Source: Lycorma delicatula
Taxonomy: Eukaryota > Arthropoda > Insecta > Hemiptera > Fulgoridae
NCBI RefSeq assembly: GCF_047948215.1
Contig: NC_134460.1
Coordinates: 14,133,501 to 14,197,500, forward strand
Length of the DNA: 64,000 nt
Direction: 5' to 3'
Under the pieces are notes generated by a model that was not told the DNA's origin, made no database searches, and was given only the letters and a program-made list of their open reading frames with translations. Position numbers and translations under genes: made by a program. This document shows, piece after piece, positions 11,064-23,070 of the stretch. Numbering within the stretch: the first letter of the stretch is position 1; each line of letters begins with the position of its first letter.

Positions 11064-11265
11064 GTGGACATGGAGCTTTTCGAGATAGATTGGCTAGATT
11101 TGGTTTAATTCAGACTTGTGTCCGGAATGTAGGGGCATTGATAATGTGCGCCATGTCTTATATGTCTGCCTCAGGTATGCTGCTGAACGTACCAGAATCG
11201 CTAGAGACCTTCCGAGGATCAATTCTGGTATTAATCCTATAATCGGAAACCCGAAAGGTAATTGA
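11064..11265 (+). pseudogene. R1/LOA-type LINE C-terminal fragment, frameshifted
   Basis: The sequence encodes GHGAFRDRLARFGLIQT and then, after a one-base frame change, CPEC(X)nVRHVLYVCLRYAAERT, ending at TGA 11263-11265. A GHG(A/S)FR motif followed by CX2C..HX4C is the standard end of R1/LOA-type ORF2. It differs from the copy at 7086 and so belongs to a separate family. The upstream RT is absent. Confidence 0.75.
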
Positions 11266-12170
11266 GACATTGCTGCTATTATAGGTGTATAGAATAGAAT
11301 AGGGGTGACTAGGGGTTCGCCTGGGTGATTACTTCGCCATGATAGGCGTTTTGGTATTGAACCCCGGTTAGCTGAGATATTCGATCTTAGGATGAGAATG
11401 GATTTGTAGAGAAATCTGGAACTGCGGTGTGGGAGGGTGTAGGCATAGACTCGCTCCTGAAAGCGGACCAGAGCAGAGAGATACAGGGGATGTTTTGATA
11501 AAAGACTTATTAAATTTGCGAATCTATTTCTTGATTTTTAAATAAATCAGAGAACTTTGAGTAAATTAAATTGTAGGACAAAATTGTCGTTTTGCAATTA
11601 ACACTTATTTTGTTGATATGAGGATAGCATTTTTGGTGTTGAAAGACTCGATCAAGGAATGATCTAGTGCATAGTCTAATTGAAGTTAGATATCGGAAGA
11701 GTTTTTGTGTGAGAACTGAGGTGTTAGAGGACGCCGCGGGGATCGGGCTTCCGCGAATCGGTTAATTTGATAGTTGAGGGTTGTAAGTTATGGTAAGTGG
11801 TTGTGGTTGGAAGAGGTTCGTACGAGTAAATACGCTGATGGAAATATTTTCCGGAGCATTTGCATCGATGGCATTCTGAAAGAATCCAAACTAACGAATA
11901 TGTTTTGTTTTCAAGTTTAGAAGAAGGTCTAGAAGACCCTCCGGTAAAGTCCAACAGGGCTAGGAACGGACAGCCTGGTGTGGGAAGATCGAGATCGTCA
12001 CAAGGCGGATATCTTCTTTTACGGGGGGTCAGGATGATGGTAGTATTGTTAATTATACAGCCAGTCCCTGAGGTTTAGGATGAAGGTCCAGCTTGTAGAG
12101 TTAAATATCACTTGACGAGCTCTAAGAAGTGACAAATATGTAATTCATTACTTCCACTACATAAATGGAT
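11266..12170. other. GC-richer segment, probably LINE 3' region or unknown repeat
   Basis: After the LINE stop at 11265 the sequence stays less AT-rich than the surroundings, including a GACGCCGCGGGGATCGGG patch near 11730. Short ORFs at 11724-11954 (-) and 11860-12078 (+) overlap and show no recognisable motif. It may be 3' UTR of the LINE or another element. I cannot decide. Confidence 0.3.
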
Positions 12171-12187
12171 ACTCTTTTTTAGGTTGA

Positions 12188-12326
12188 TAGTATCACCAAA
12201 TAAAGGTTGTGTGCGGGATATGGAAATGGAATTTTTGTAGCGTGTGAATAAATGCCATGTCTAACCGGGATTCGAACCCGGGACCTCAGGATAAAAAGCC
12301 GAGATGCTATCACTCCGCCACAGAGA
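12188..12326 (-). mobile_element. second tRNA-derived SINE family
   Basis: On the minus strand a tRNA-like head begins near 12326: TGGCGGAGTGATAGC (A-box-like), a segment with CGGCTTTTTATCCTGAGG, then GGTTCGAATCCCGG (a near-perfect Pol III B-box). The sequence downstream (ACATGGCATTTATTCACACG) does not pair with the 5' end as a tRNA acceptor would, so this is a SINE, not a tRNA gene. It shares no body or tail with the other SINEs here. Confidence 0.7.
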
Positions 12327-12329
12327 TTG

Positions 12330-13680
12330 TAAAATTAATTTAATGCTTTGCACTATATCTACAGATCTTATACGTAGCCTGAAACACATTTAAATATCTG
12401 AAAAACAATACATACCAGTAGAATTTCTTTCTCTGAGAGTAGTGATGATAATAGTTCTATCCATTCCCAATGATAGTTAAAGTAAAGGTGCCACTTTTAG
12501 GGCTAAATTTCATCTACGTTTTGATTGGCTTGTCATGCTCAACGGAACAGTATATTGTGTAGTGAGGAAGATAACGGGAAAACCCCTTCATTTCTGACTT
12601 TTTCTAGTAAGCCTGCATATGATGATTGTTATTCTTGGAACATCTATACATATATATAATTTTTTCCCCTATAATCTGGTGATTCATTCCCGGACATCTA
12701 AAGTTGTTATTTTCTCCTCCTCGTTGCTAACATAAACCATTTTTTAGTATGAAAACTAAGATTTAAAATAATGTTAATAAAATTTCATTAAAATCATTTT
12801 GACTGTTTTTACTTGTTTAAACGAACACTAATCAAAATGTATTTATTAGTTTTTTTTTAAACCGCTAAGACATGGCTACTGGTACAAGATATCTTAAGGG
12901 TTGAATACAAAAATCTATCCGTTCCTAAATTTATTAGAAATGTAAAATTGTACTTGCCGTTCAATCATATTAGGCATTTTAATTTAATTAAGGCATGGTT
13001 TTTGATTTATCAGTAGATGCTACATTGATTAGAAATTAACTTTACTACTCATGTAGCTAAATCGGATTTACATTCCCCTGATAAATTAAAAATTTCATAC
13101 TTTTTTATTGTTACACTTTTAAGAGTGTATAATGAGACCACCACTATTAAAGATTTACATAATTTTTTTTTCAGAAAGCCTACTAATTAGTGAAGTAGAT
13201 TCGATAAGTATATTCACCCTATTAATTAAATAAATATCTTCTGGTATTTAATTTTACGAATTGATTTTTAATGAAAGATACCTAGTGTATCAAATATTTA
13301 TATTTTGTTCTATTATAAAACTACTGTTTCATTATTCAGAACGTATGTTTGAAACTTCATAGCGCAGTTTAAAATTAATAAATTATAAACCTTAGTTCCA
13401 ATTTATTTTACTGGGAATTTGATAATGAACCTAAGTGGAAAATAGTAATTCGTTTGAAAACAGGATTAAAACAACGTTGCCAATTTATTTCAGGATTGTG
13501 AAATTCCAAATACCCAGACAAATATAATATTGATTTTAAAGAATAAGGTTTTATTAAACTCATCAAAGTTTTTTAATAAAAGTAATTTTTTTTTAATAAT
13601 ATTAATATGTAGCATTAGAATAATTTATTGTAGTCTTGTTAATTTAGCTTAGTTTGTCTTAATTATAATTTATTATTATA
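12330..13680. other. AT-rich spacer, nothing recognised
   Basis: No element ends or coding pattern was recognised. Confidence 0.5.
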
Positions 13681-13851
13681 TTGCGTGCGTGGAATACAGT
13701 ATTTCAAAGATGGCTAAGACCTTGTACTATGTATAATGTGATATTATTGTTCATGATAAGTAGTGTTTTGTGAGATTTTATTTTAGTTTAAGTAAAAAAT
13801 CATATTTTCGTATTTTTTATTCTACGAGTCCTGAATATTCTCGTATAATAA

Positions 13852-14212
13852 TGGACATAACTTCAAGAAATCGTTTGAAATTTTTTTCTCTTTCTGAGCA
13901 TACCAGTATGATATAACGACAAATAGCTTCTGAGTTAGGTGTTGGACTAGGGATATTGAATGATATTCTAAAACAATTTAAAAAAACCGGTTCCGTTTCA
14001 CCGCAAAAGAAAGGCAAACGCAGCCGTAAAAGAAAAACTACTCCGACACTGGATGGGGTTATTAGTGAGAAAAAGTAAACATGTTTTAAAATTATTTGCT
14101 GTCGACTTAAATCGAGAATTAGCAGGCAGTGGAAAAATTTATACGTAACAACTGTTAGACGCAGAATTCCGTCAGCTGGACACCAGCTTTTAACACCAGA
14201 AATGTGCAAAAA
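13852..14212 (+). pseudogene. Tc1-like transposase, N-terminal remnant
   Basis: From ATG 13852 the frame encodes a Tc1-type N terminus: RQIASELGVGLGILNDILKQ (helix-turn-helix) then FKKTGSVSPQKKGKRSRKRK (basic linker of the GRPR type), and later VTTVRRRI from the second HTH. It has stop codons after residue 21 and near 14077 and at least one indel. The catalytic DDE part is missing; homology stops where the opposite-strand LINE begins at about 14212. Tc1 elements move by cut and paste, and this remnant cannot. Confidence 0.8.
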
Positions 14213-15290
14213 ATCAATGAATGTAGCAGAGGTTTTAAAATTTCTTTGGAACCCCGCTTCAGTGTACGTTGTGAGCGAGAAAACTTGTTCGGTGCAACTT
14301 CGTTTTGGCCTAAAGCCTGCTTGTTCAATCGGTATAACATCAAATATTCTCTGACAGATTCTGTTGTAGATAAGCCTTTCTAGTAATTTATACGTCACTG
14401 ATAGCAATGCTATAGGCCTGTAGCTCTTAGGTAAGTTTGCTGGTTTCCCTGGTTTTAAAATGGCTATTACGTGATTGCTTGAACTCTCTGAGTACGCTAC
14501 CGGTCTGCATTATGTCAGTGAAGAATCTGACCAGCCAAAGTTTTGCGTATTTTTTGCAGTTTAATAAAAATTCCGGATTGATACCATCGAATCCTGGTGC
14601 TTTTCCTGGAGCGACTTCTTTGAGCGCCGACTCAATCTCTTCAAGTGTAAAAGGGTGAGCAAACTCAGTCTCTCCTGCCTCCCTCCTCAAGTTCGCGTTT
14701 TATCTCAATTGTGTGTTCCCTGTCTCTTGGTGCTCTGGATCTTGCCAGTATGTGGGACGCTACGGTTTTTGGGGAGACATTTGCTTTTTCTCTCTGAATA
14801 GGAGTCCTAATTTTCTTAACAGAGTCCATGCATGACGACTTGAGGTCTGAAAATTCAGGCTTCCACCACTTCTGACCATTTCTGTTGTCTTGCAGCATCG
14901 AGGCTATGGAGAAGCTCGTCTGCGACCTCTTGCCCGTCTCAAGGAAGCTTCGATAGAAAACTTCGCTGTTTTGGGACCACCCTGGGATATATTCTCTGCG
15001 AAATTCTCTAGGGATGAACTTCTTAGCGGTTCTTGTTACTGTTCCAATAAATCTGCTGTAGTTTAAGCTGATTGGTGGTATCCAGCCTAGGCATTTATCT
15101 AGATCCCTAGAAAAATTTTCCCAAATAGCCTTTTTGAAGTTCCATCTAGGGTGGGGCACAGAGGTCACAAGTGAAATTTGGCTACCTGCCTCTGTATTAA
15201 TTGAACGGTGCTGGCTGTGGGGAAAGTCGCAGAGAACCTTTCGGGTGACTGTCAGCGGCCGGCTTTTGCTGTCAGTTGAGGTGAAACATA
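14210..15290 (-). mobile_element. CR1/Jockey-type LINE, endonuclease-RT linker and RT fingers
   Basis: Read on the minus strand the piece gives PHPRWNFKKAIW (start of the linker after the endonuclease), a long linker (14665-15168), then GKAPGFDGINPEFLL (14427-14690), and after a one-base frameshift near 14670 SYRPIALLSVTYKLLER and AGFRPKRSCTEQVFSLTTY. It ends at SATFIDF, just before RT motif A, where it meets the Tc1-like remnant. The order matches CR1/Jockey-type ORF2. The 5' boundary is approximate. No 3' end, poly-A or catalytic FADD region is present. Confidence 0.82.
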
Positions 15291-15299
15291 GATTCGCTC

Positions 15300-16040
15300 C
15301 ACTTGGAGGCGAACTAGCTTTACACCCCTCACAAATAATGTTGGATGATTTTTATGATAATAAAAAATCATCACCTAACATCAAAGATGATAATGATATC
15401 AGTGTGATTTTTTTTTTTTTTGTAAATAAAGTTACTTTTTATCAAATAACATGTGTGTTCGGATTAATTTGCACGCTATTGTACATCTTTACCATTGAGT
15501 TTAAAAAGAATTTGTTTCATAGTAACCGTAAAAAACCCTGCGAGATCTAATTTTATTTTCAAATTACTTTTATATTAAAGCACACTTTAAATAAAACTGT
15601 TTGCGATTTTATATCATTACTGTGATTTTTTTTCAGATAAACTAAAGAAAAGTACCTTTTTTATTTTATTCCGGCTACATAGTTATACTGTATAGCTGAA
15701 AAACATAACTATATTCAGTACGGACTTTAAGGTCCGATATCTCAAAATTTTACTCAGTTTGTACGTAAATTCTTTCACGTAATTTAATGTCCCTTAGGTA
15801 ACTAAGATAATATTATTTTGATTACGATTGGTCAAATGAGGTAGGGAGATATGGCTACCATTGGTTCCGTACCTCAAAACTTTACTCAGATAAGAATAAA
15901 GTTTTTTAATAATTGTTTACTTGCACATTTTAATGTTCCACTTAATTTTTCTCCTTAGTGGTCGATGTCAAAGCCTTCCATAGCCAAAGTTACATAACTT
16001 TTCCGTCGTCGATGGGAAAGTAATCAATCTCTTTAGCTAC
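15300..16040. other. AT-rich spacer, nothing recognised
   Basis: No clear element or gene signal was seen. Confidence 0.4.
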
Positions 16041-17398
16041 TTTTTTTTTTGTCTTCAGTCATTTGACTGGTTTGATGCAGGTCTCCAAGATTCCCTATCT
16101 AGTGCTAGTCGTTTCATTTCAGTATACCCTCTACATCCTACTTCCCTAACAATTTGTTTTACATATTCCAAACGTGGCCTGCCTACACAATTTTTTCCTT
16201 CTACCTGTCCTTTCAATATTAAAGCGACTATTTCAGGATGCCTTAGTATGTTGCCTATTAGTCTGTCTCTTCTTTTAACATTTTCCAAATGCTTCTTTCT
16301 TCATCTATTTGCCGCAATACCTCTTCATTTGTCACTTTATCCACCCATCTGATTTTTAACATTCTCCTATAGCACCACATTTCTTCTCAGATACTCCGAT
16401 TGTCCAAGTTTCACTTCCTATAAAGCGACACTCCAAATATATACTTTCAAAAATATTTTCCCGACATTTAAATTAATTTTTGATCTAAACAAATTATATT
16501 TCTTACTGAAGGCTCGTTTAGCTTGTGCTATTCGGCATTTTATATCGCTCCTGCTTCGTCCATCTTTAGTAATTTTACTTCCCAAATAACAAAATTCTTC
16601 TACCTCCATAATCTTTTCTCCTCCTATTTTCACATTCAGCTTAATAATCTTTGTTATTTCTACTACATTTCATTACTTTTGTTTTCTTCTTGTTTATTTT
16701 CAGGCGATAGTTCTTGCGTAGGACTTCATCTATGCCGTTCATTGTTTCTTCTAAATCCTTTTTACTCTCGGCTAGAATTACTATATCATCAGCAAATCGT
16801 AGCATCTTTATCTTTTCACCTTGTACTGTTACTCCGAATCTAAATTGTTCTTTAACATCATTAACTGCTAGTTCCATGTAAAGATTAAAAAGTAACGGCG
16901 ATAGGGAACATCCTTGTCGGACTCCCTTTCTTATTAGGGCTTCTTTCTTATGTTCTTCAATTGTTATTGTTGCTGTTTGGTTCCTGTACATGTTAGCAAT
17001 TGTTCTTCTATCTCTGTATTTGAACCCTAATTTTTTTAAAATGCTGAACATTTTATTCCAGTCTACGTTATCGAAAGCCTTTTCTAGGTCTATAAACGCC
17101 AAGTATGTTGGTTTGTTTTTCTTTAATCTTCCTTCGACAATTAATCTGAGGCCTAAAATTGCTTCCCGTGTCCCTATACTTTTCCTGAAACCAAATTGGT
17201 CTTCTCCTAACACTTCTTCCACTCTCCTCTCAATTCTTCTGTATAAAATTCTAGTTAAGATTTTTGATGCATGACTAGTTAAACTAATTGTTCTGTATTC
17301 TTCACATTTATCTGCCCCTGCTTTCTTTGGTATCATAACTATAACACTTTTTTTGAAGTCTGATGGAAATTCCCCATTTTCATAAATATTAAAATACA
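16041..17398 (-). mobile_element. RTE/BovB-like LINE copy, degraded
   Basis: The poly-A (poly-T 16041-16050) and conserved 3' end are present. The copy extends upstream to the codons for NIYENGEFPSDFKK. The RT section 16641-17399 is open for 252 codons with motifs YLAFIDLEKAFDNVDW, GVRQGCSLSPLLFNLYME and LRFADDIVILAE. Downstream it is broken: an ~19-bp deletion in the EKKRLEAFEM region, an indel near the VKRRDRLIG codons, and frame changes at 16640. Just past the 5' end is AACCCGGTGGGTT (about 17400), identical to the start of the SINE family head in reverse complement. Confidence 0.92.
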
Positions 17399-17414
17399 AA
17401 CCCGGTGGGTTTTT

Positions 17415-18580
17415 TAAATTCTTACTGACTCCATCAAAATCAGCTTACGTTTTCTTAAATTTTAATATAGCCTTTACTGATTGAAATAGCAGTTACTTGG
17501 AAGCCAACTAAAACTGGAAAACTATTTATTAAAAATACTGGTGAGGACTGTTACAAGGTATTAATTAAGAGGCAATTAAAAATATATAATTGTAGAGATT
17601 TTTTCACATATTATTTGACGGGTTTCAGAAGTTGTAAGTATTGAAAAGGATTACTTTTCTTTAATTTGTTTTTTTAAAACGTAGATTTACAGAAAAGTGA
17701 TAGAGGAATAAAATCATCTTCGATTTTTTTTTCATTAGTATAAAAACATTTTTAACCTTTAAACACATCGTAAAATATATAAATACACTACTAACTATCG
17801 ATTTGAAGAATATTTATTACTCTTCAATTAGTATAGAAATAAAAATTTGTATCTTAATATATTCTACCACAATTTCACGTTCTAAAAAAAAATAGTAGAT
17901 AAATAATTTGTTAAAACTGTTTTATACAGGAATATTTCTTTCAGTTTTCTGTGGTTGTAGAAAAGTTTACACTTTTTGTTTACACACAAGTATGATAACT
18001 CTTAAAAATTTATCACGATATTCTACTTATGTAAAAAGAAAGGTATCTTACTTTAAATTAAATTTCAAAATGAGCAATAGACAAGTTTTAAAGATATTAG
18101 AAAAAATATACAGCCCTCTAAAATTCCTTTATTCATAACTGAATAAGTTGTAGTGATTTAACTATGTTTTACTTAAAATAATATTATTTTTTTCTTTTGA
18201 TTTACAATTAATACATGCCCGAATTTGTTCAGATTATTGCCTCGTTTTTTATGAAATGAAATGCTCTCCTTAAAAGGTTTCTAAAAAACAGTTGAAGTTT
18301 AAACTAAGGTTATACTAACCTCACTCGGTACGTTTCGTCAAAATTGAATATTCCTTTCATACGTAATGTAATACGGGGAGATAAAGAGAAAGGAAGACTT
18401 ACTGATAAGAGGCCAGTATATATTAATCGTCTCCAGGTAGTCTGTTTAGAACTGCACAAAGTAAATATAAAAATTCATTGACTTATTTAAGCTTTAAAAT
18501 GCAACAAAATTTGTTAACGTAGCGAGGATGTAAAAAGAATTTCCACAAATTTGATTTTTTTTTAAATCATACATCTGTAA
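17415..18580. other. AT-rich spacer, nothing recognised
   Basis: A 76-codon ORF at 17908-18138 (+) has no recognisable motif and is probably chance. Confidence 0.4.
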
Positions 18581-18589
18581 TCCTACAAG

Positions 18590-18830
18590 CCTTTTTGGGA
18601 CGCACCTATGAGTAGTGCAATGTATATTCTCAACGGGCTGTAGAATCTAACGGAACGCAAGAATGACGGGAGTTTAATTATTTGTCCCTACAGATCTCAG
18701 AGCCAGGACGAAGTCCCTTGCTGCTGTGTTTTTCTTTTATCGGGCGGGTTATTAGTTATTTAGTGGCGGTTATAAATTATTATGCTGCTTTATTTATGGA
18801 CGGATTTGGTGAAAATAGGGGAACCTTAGT
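18590..18830 (+). repeat. diverged repeat resembling 51540-51690
   Basis: The segment shares CGGAACGCAAG(A/G)ATG, TTGCTGCTG and GGCGGTTAT(A/T) in the same order and similar spacing with a GC-richer segment at 51540-51690. Both look like parts of one dispersed element, family unknown. Confidence 0.4.
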
Positions 18831-19028
18831 AATATATGATTAATGTAATCTTATAAGCATTATATAAAATTACTCAACGGTTTAAGACTAAAAGGTTGCG
18901 TGGCGGTAAAGAGCAGGAGCACTTGGATGCAAAGGGAAAACGATAGTACTTGAGCTCATGGGCTGAAGAATAAATAAAAGCAAATTTTTTAGTATCGCTG
19001 GTCAATTACTCTTCTACATTTATTTAAA

Positions 19029-20521
19029 TTTTTTTTTTTTTTTTTTTTGTCTTCAGTCATTTGACTGGTTTGATGCAGCTCTCCAAGATTCCCTATCTAG
19101 TGCTAGTCGTTTCATTTCAGTATACCCTCTACATCCTACATCCCCACCAATTTGTTTTATATACTCCAAACGTGGCCTGCCTACACAATTTTTCCCTTCT
19201 ACCTGTCCTTCCAATATTAAAGCGACTATTCCAGGATGCCTTAGTATGTGGCCTATAAGTCTGTCTCTTCTTTTAACTATATTTTTCCAAATGCTTCTTT
19301 CTTCATCTATTTGCCGCAATACCTCTTCATTTGTCACTTTATCCACCCTTCTGATTTTTAACATTCTCCTATAGCACCGCATTTCAAAAGCTTCTAATCT
19401 TTTCTTCTCAGATACTCCTATTGTCCAAGTTTCACTTCCATATAAAGCGACACTCCAAACATACACTTTCAAAAATCTTTTCCTGAGATTTAAATTAACT
19501 TTTGATGTAAACAAATTATATTTCTTACTGAAGGCTCGTTTCGCTTGTGCTATTCGGCATTTTATATCGCTCCTGCTTCGTCCATCTTTAGTAATTTTAC
19601 TTCCCAAATATCAAAATTCTTCTACCTCCATAATCTTTTCTCCTCCTATTTTCACATTCAGCGGTCCATCTTTGTTATTTCTACTACATTTCATTACTTT
19701 TGTTTTGTTCTTGTTTATTTTCGTGCGATAGTTCTTGCGTAGGACTTCATCTATGCCGTTCATTGTTTCTTCTAAATCCTTTTTACTCTCGGCTAGAATT
19801 ACTATATCATCGGCAAATCGTAGCATCTTTATCTTTTCACCTTATACTGTTACTCCGAATCTAAATTGTTCTTTAACATCATTAACTGCTAGTTCCAGGT
19901 AAAGATTAAAAAGTAACGGAGATAGGGAACATCCTTGTCGGACTCCCTTTCTTATTAGGGCTTCTTTCTTATGTTCTTCAATTGTTATTGTTGCTGTTTG
20001 GTTCCTGTACATGTTAGCAATTGTTCTTCTATCTCTGTATTTGAACTCTAATTTTTTTAAAATGCTGAACATTTTATTCCAATCTACGTTATCGAAAGCC
20101 TTTTCTAGGTCTATAAACGCCAAGTATGTTGGTTTGTTTTTCTTTATTCTTTCTTCTACTATTAATCTGAGGCCTAAAATTGCTTCCCTTGTCCCTATAC
20201 TTTTCCTGAAACCAAATTGGTCTTCTCCTAACACTTCTTCCACTCTCCTCTTAATTCTTCTGTATAAAATTCTAGTTAAGATTTTTGATGCATGACTAGT
20301 TAAACTAATTGTTCTATATTCTTCACATTTATCTGCCCCTGCTTTCTTTGGTATCATAACTATAACACTTTTTTTGAAGTCTGACGGAAATTCCCCTTTT
20401 TCATAAATATTACACACCAGTTTGTATAATCTATCAATCGCTTCCTCACCTGCACTCCGCAGTAATTCTACAGGTATTCCGTCTATTCCAGGAGCCTTTC
20501 TGCCATTTAAATCTTTTAATG
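19029..20521 (-). mobile_element. RTE/BovB-like LINE copy with two nonsense codons
   Basis: The copy runs from a long poly-A (poly-T 19029-19049) to the codons for KDLNGRKAPGIDG near 20521. Reading on the minus strand from 20417 to 19053 gives one 455-codon frame with only two stops: TAA at 19839-19841 (CAA in other copies, motif TVQGEK) and TGA at 19608-19610 (Cys codon of EFCYLGS). RT motifs A, B and C are intact. A short ATTTAAA at 19022-19028 and 20522-20528 may be the TSD but lies in AT-rich sequence. Confidence 0.93.
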
Positions 20522-20566
20522 ATTTAAAATTTATACTTGAAAAAATATTTGACTCATCATCATATA

Positions 20567-20876
20567 TAGAGTGTTCAAAAAGTGACGCAACCTTATGGAA
20601 AAATGTTTCCTTCTTTTATTGTCGGTTTAATTGAGGAAAAATAGGTTACACAGTGTAGCAGAGAGTCGCTTACAAAACTCATCCTCACACCGTTCCCGAA
20701 CTGGGAGCGTAATCGAAGTATTTTTCGCTGCAATTTCTCAACAACCGTTACAACATGTGTTTAAGACCATGCAACGTCATATTCAATTATGTGATGCGTA
20801 TAATAGAGGCCACTTTCAACAACTATTGTAACTTACTCACTTTCCCATAAGGTCGCGTTATTTTTTGAACCATCTG
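20567..20876 (+). mobile_element. mariner-derived MITE (internally deleted)
   Basis: About 310 bp with terminal inverted repeats of ~30 bp (left TAGAGTGTTCAAAAAGTGAC; right, reverse-complemented, CAGATGGTTCAAAAAATAAC) next to TA at 20565-20566 and 20877-20878. The interior keeps the end of a transposase gene: VFKTMQRHIQLCDAYN and GHFQQLL then stop, paralleling the GGHFQHLL end of the mariner at 3737-4771. It is a deletion derivative of a related but distinct mariner-type family. Confidence 0.8.
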
Positions 20877-20879
20877 TAT

Positions 20880-21569
20880 AAAAAATTAATTTAGTCAAGC
20901 CGTATTAATCATCATTTATTAAGAATTTATTTTTGTGATTTAAAAAAAAAATTCTAAATTGCACCACGGGATGGAGATGTCTTACAAAATAGAAAAAAAA
21001 GCTTTGAAAGTTATTTATTCCTTGATAACTAATGCGAATTTCTTTTTAACGCGAGTGCCTTGTAATTTTAATAAAAGTTATATTTTACAAAATTTAATAT
21101 TTATATAATTAATTAATATACTTTTTTCCCCGCCAATCACCGTGGCAAAATGATAGTGTTTCTGTTTCTAATCTGAAGGAGGTTCTGCGTACAAACCCTG
21201 ATTAGGATGTAAATTATCACAAGCCACAAACTGAGAGAATATATGCGTAAAATAATAATATACACGTTTGTGTATGTGCGCGCTCGCGCGTTTGTTAATA
21301 CATCGGAACCCTTAAATAACCTAAAAACAGAAAAAACTCCTCTTAGATAACTTCTCAGCAGTGAAATTCTAGTAAAAATCTATCTGAATACGATTTATTT
21401 TTCGGTAAGAGACCATACCTTAAGCACCCAAGAGACTTTCATAGGGAAAATCAAACATTTTAAATCGAAAGAAAATGTTTATGACACAGAATAATAAGTA
21501 GAATTATAATCAAAAGTTTGGATCTAAAAAAAAACATTTGGCTACCACAATCCTAACTAAAATAGAGTT
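20880..21569. other. AT-rich spacer
   Basis: Nothing was recognised apart from an alternating GTGCGCGCTCGCGCG tract near 21278-21292. Confidence 0.4.
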
Positions 21570-21607
21570 CAGTTAATATTTTTTTTTTTTTTTTTTTGAG
21601 GTTTTTA

Positions 21608-21637
21608 GGGGCATCGACTACGTTGGTCATTAGCCCC
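21608..21637 (-). promoter_or_regulatory. 3' UTR stem-loop of the Jockey-type element
   Basis: GGGGC at 21608-21612 pairs with GCCCC at 21633-21637, just before the poly-A. 3' stems near the tail are a plausible recognition site for LINE reverse transcriptase; function here is inferred. Confidence 0.45.
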
Positions 21638-21745
21638 ATCCCACTTCAAATAAAAAATAAAAAAAGGGGTTCAAAATTTCAATTTTCATGTGTCAAAAAA
21701 AATGATCAAAATTTGACTTTTCTCATAACTTCTGATCCAATAAAA

Positions 21746-23070
21746 TTACTTTCTAGGCTTTCCTTTCGGCCATCCTTTTTTACGTTTCTCCATTCTTCTG
21801 ACGGCCTCAACCTCTGATGACAGCGTATCTGAGGCCTCAGACATGGCATCGTCTTCCTCTATTTCGGATGCCAGTGACGTTCTTCGGCTGACGTCAGTTG
21901 ATGAAACTTTCGCCGGCGCTGTTAGCATCTTTGCTAAAGAATCTAAATTAATGTGCGATGATGTCTCCGCGGCGGATGAGCCGGACTCTATCTCTACTGC
22001 AGTACTGGGTCCGGCTGAAATAGATGCTCTCACCGAAGCTGGTCTTTGCGCTTTGGGAGGCTCTATTGGTACAAGTTTTATTTCATCTGCGCCTGGTGCT
22101 TTTTCTATAATAACTTGCACCTCCATTTCCGCAGATTCAGGTTTTCTTGTCACAATTTCTTTAGATTTGTGACTACTCGACGGAGCGATCTGTTTCTCTT
22201 TGTCAGATAAATCAAGATTTTTAATACACAAGTTGGTGACTTTACAATCGCAGATTTAGCTGGTTTTTTAAACGGCGCTGGTGTGTCTCTCATGTCAACG
22301 GCGTCAGATGAGCCTTCTCATCTTTACTTTGTTTTCTCTGATGAGTCGACTCAATCTTTGAATCGATGATTCTTTCAATCATCGCGCAAGACTTGGTGCC
22401 ATCGTGTTAAGCAACTGCTCTACATTAATTTTAGATATGGAAGGGGCAGCCGCTGCTTCTGCATAAGAAGTCGATGGTCGTGGTGTACGCTTATTAACAA
22501 TCTTCTTTGCTTCAGGATAGCTTACCTTCTGAAGCGTTTTAACTTCCTGAATTGCTGTTTCTAATTTATATGTAGGGCAATTTCTTGAACGACAATTGTG
22601 ATGCCCTTTACAGTTAACGCAGGTTGGAGGGTCTTTACATGGGTAACCCTCATGGGTTTTCTCTCCACATATACATATTTCCTGCGCTTCACATCTGCTG
22701 CTGTGTGTCCGAATCGTTGACACTTAAAACATCTCATCGGCTGCGGGATGAAAGCTCGTACATCAAGCCGATGGATGCCAGCTCGTACCTTTTCAGGAAG
22801 ATTCGGCCTATTAAATGTCAAAACATGCGAGGCCGAAGGAAGAATCTCACCATTTCTTCTCATAGTAAGTCTGCGACATTGAGTTACTCCCTGACTCGAC
22901 ATTTCTTGTACAATTTCTTCTTCTGTACAATTAAGAAGATCGCGACAAACAACAACTCCTCTGGATGAGTTCAGTGTGCTATGCGGTTGGACAGAAACCG
23001 CAAATTCACCGATCTTCTTCAACGCCAAAACTTTCTGGCTTTGCATGTCGTTGATGGTTTCGACATGCAA
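21746..23070 (-). pseudogene. Jockey-type ORF1 (gag-like, three CCHC knuckles), frameshifted
   Basis: The coding signal is split into three frames: 22561-23070, 22379-22723 and 21746-22231. The first carries the nucleic-acid-binding gag core ending MRCFKCQRFGHTAA (knuckle 1). A one-base loss near 22690 shifts into CICGEKTHEGYPC (knuckle 2) and CVNCKGHHNCRSRNC (knuckle 3). The C-terminal part is Ser/Ala/Glu-rich and ends with basic KRKKGWPKGKPRK. Three CX2CX3-4HX4C-type knuckles are characteristic of Jockey-clade ORF1, which coats element RNA. Further mutations lie between 22231 and 22379. This copy is not translatable as one protein. Confidence 0.87.

Noticed and set aside
12258..12326. tRNA gene (minus strand)
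   Set aside because: The B-box is excellent but the 5' and 3' ends do not pair as an acceptor stem and SINE-like sequence follows.
16990..17274. Recurring antisense ORFs in each RTE copy (about 94 codons, also near 20011, 34023, 40437, 45559, 62836)
   Set aside because: They are the complement of the RT coding frame (motif A region); conservation follows the sense protein, and each copy has it for that reason.
19545..19742. Recurring 65-codon antisense ORFs over the LINE thumb region (also 27203, 34576, 40990, 45042, 54240)
   Set aside because: These are also shadows of the sense LINE frame, with no independent motif.
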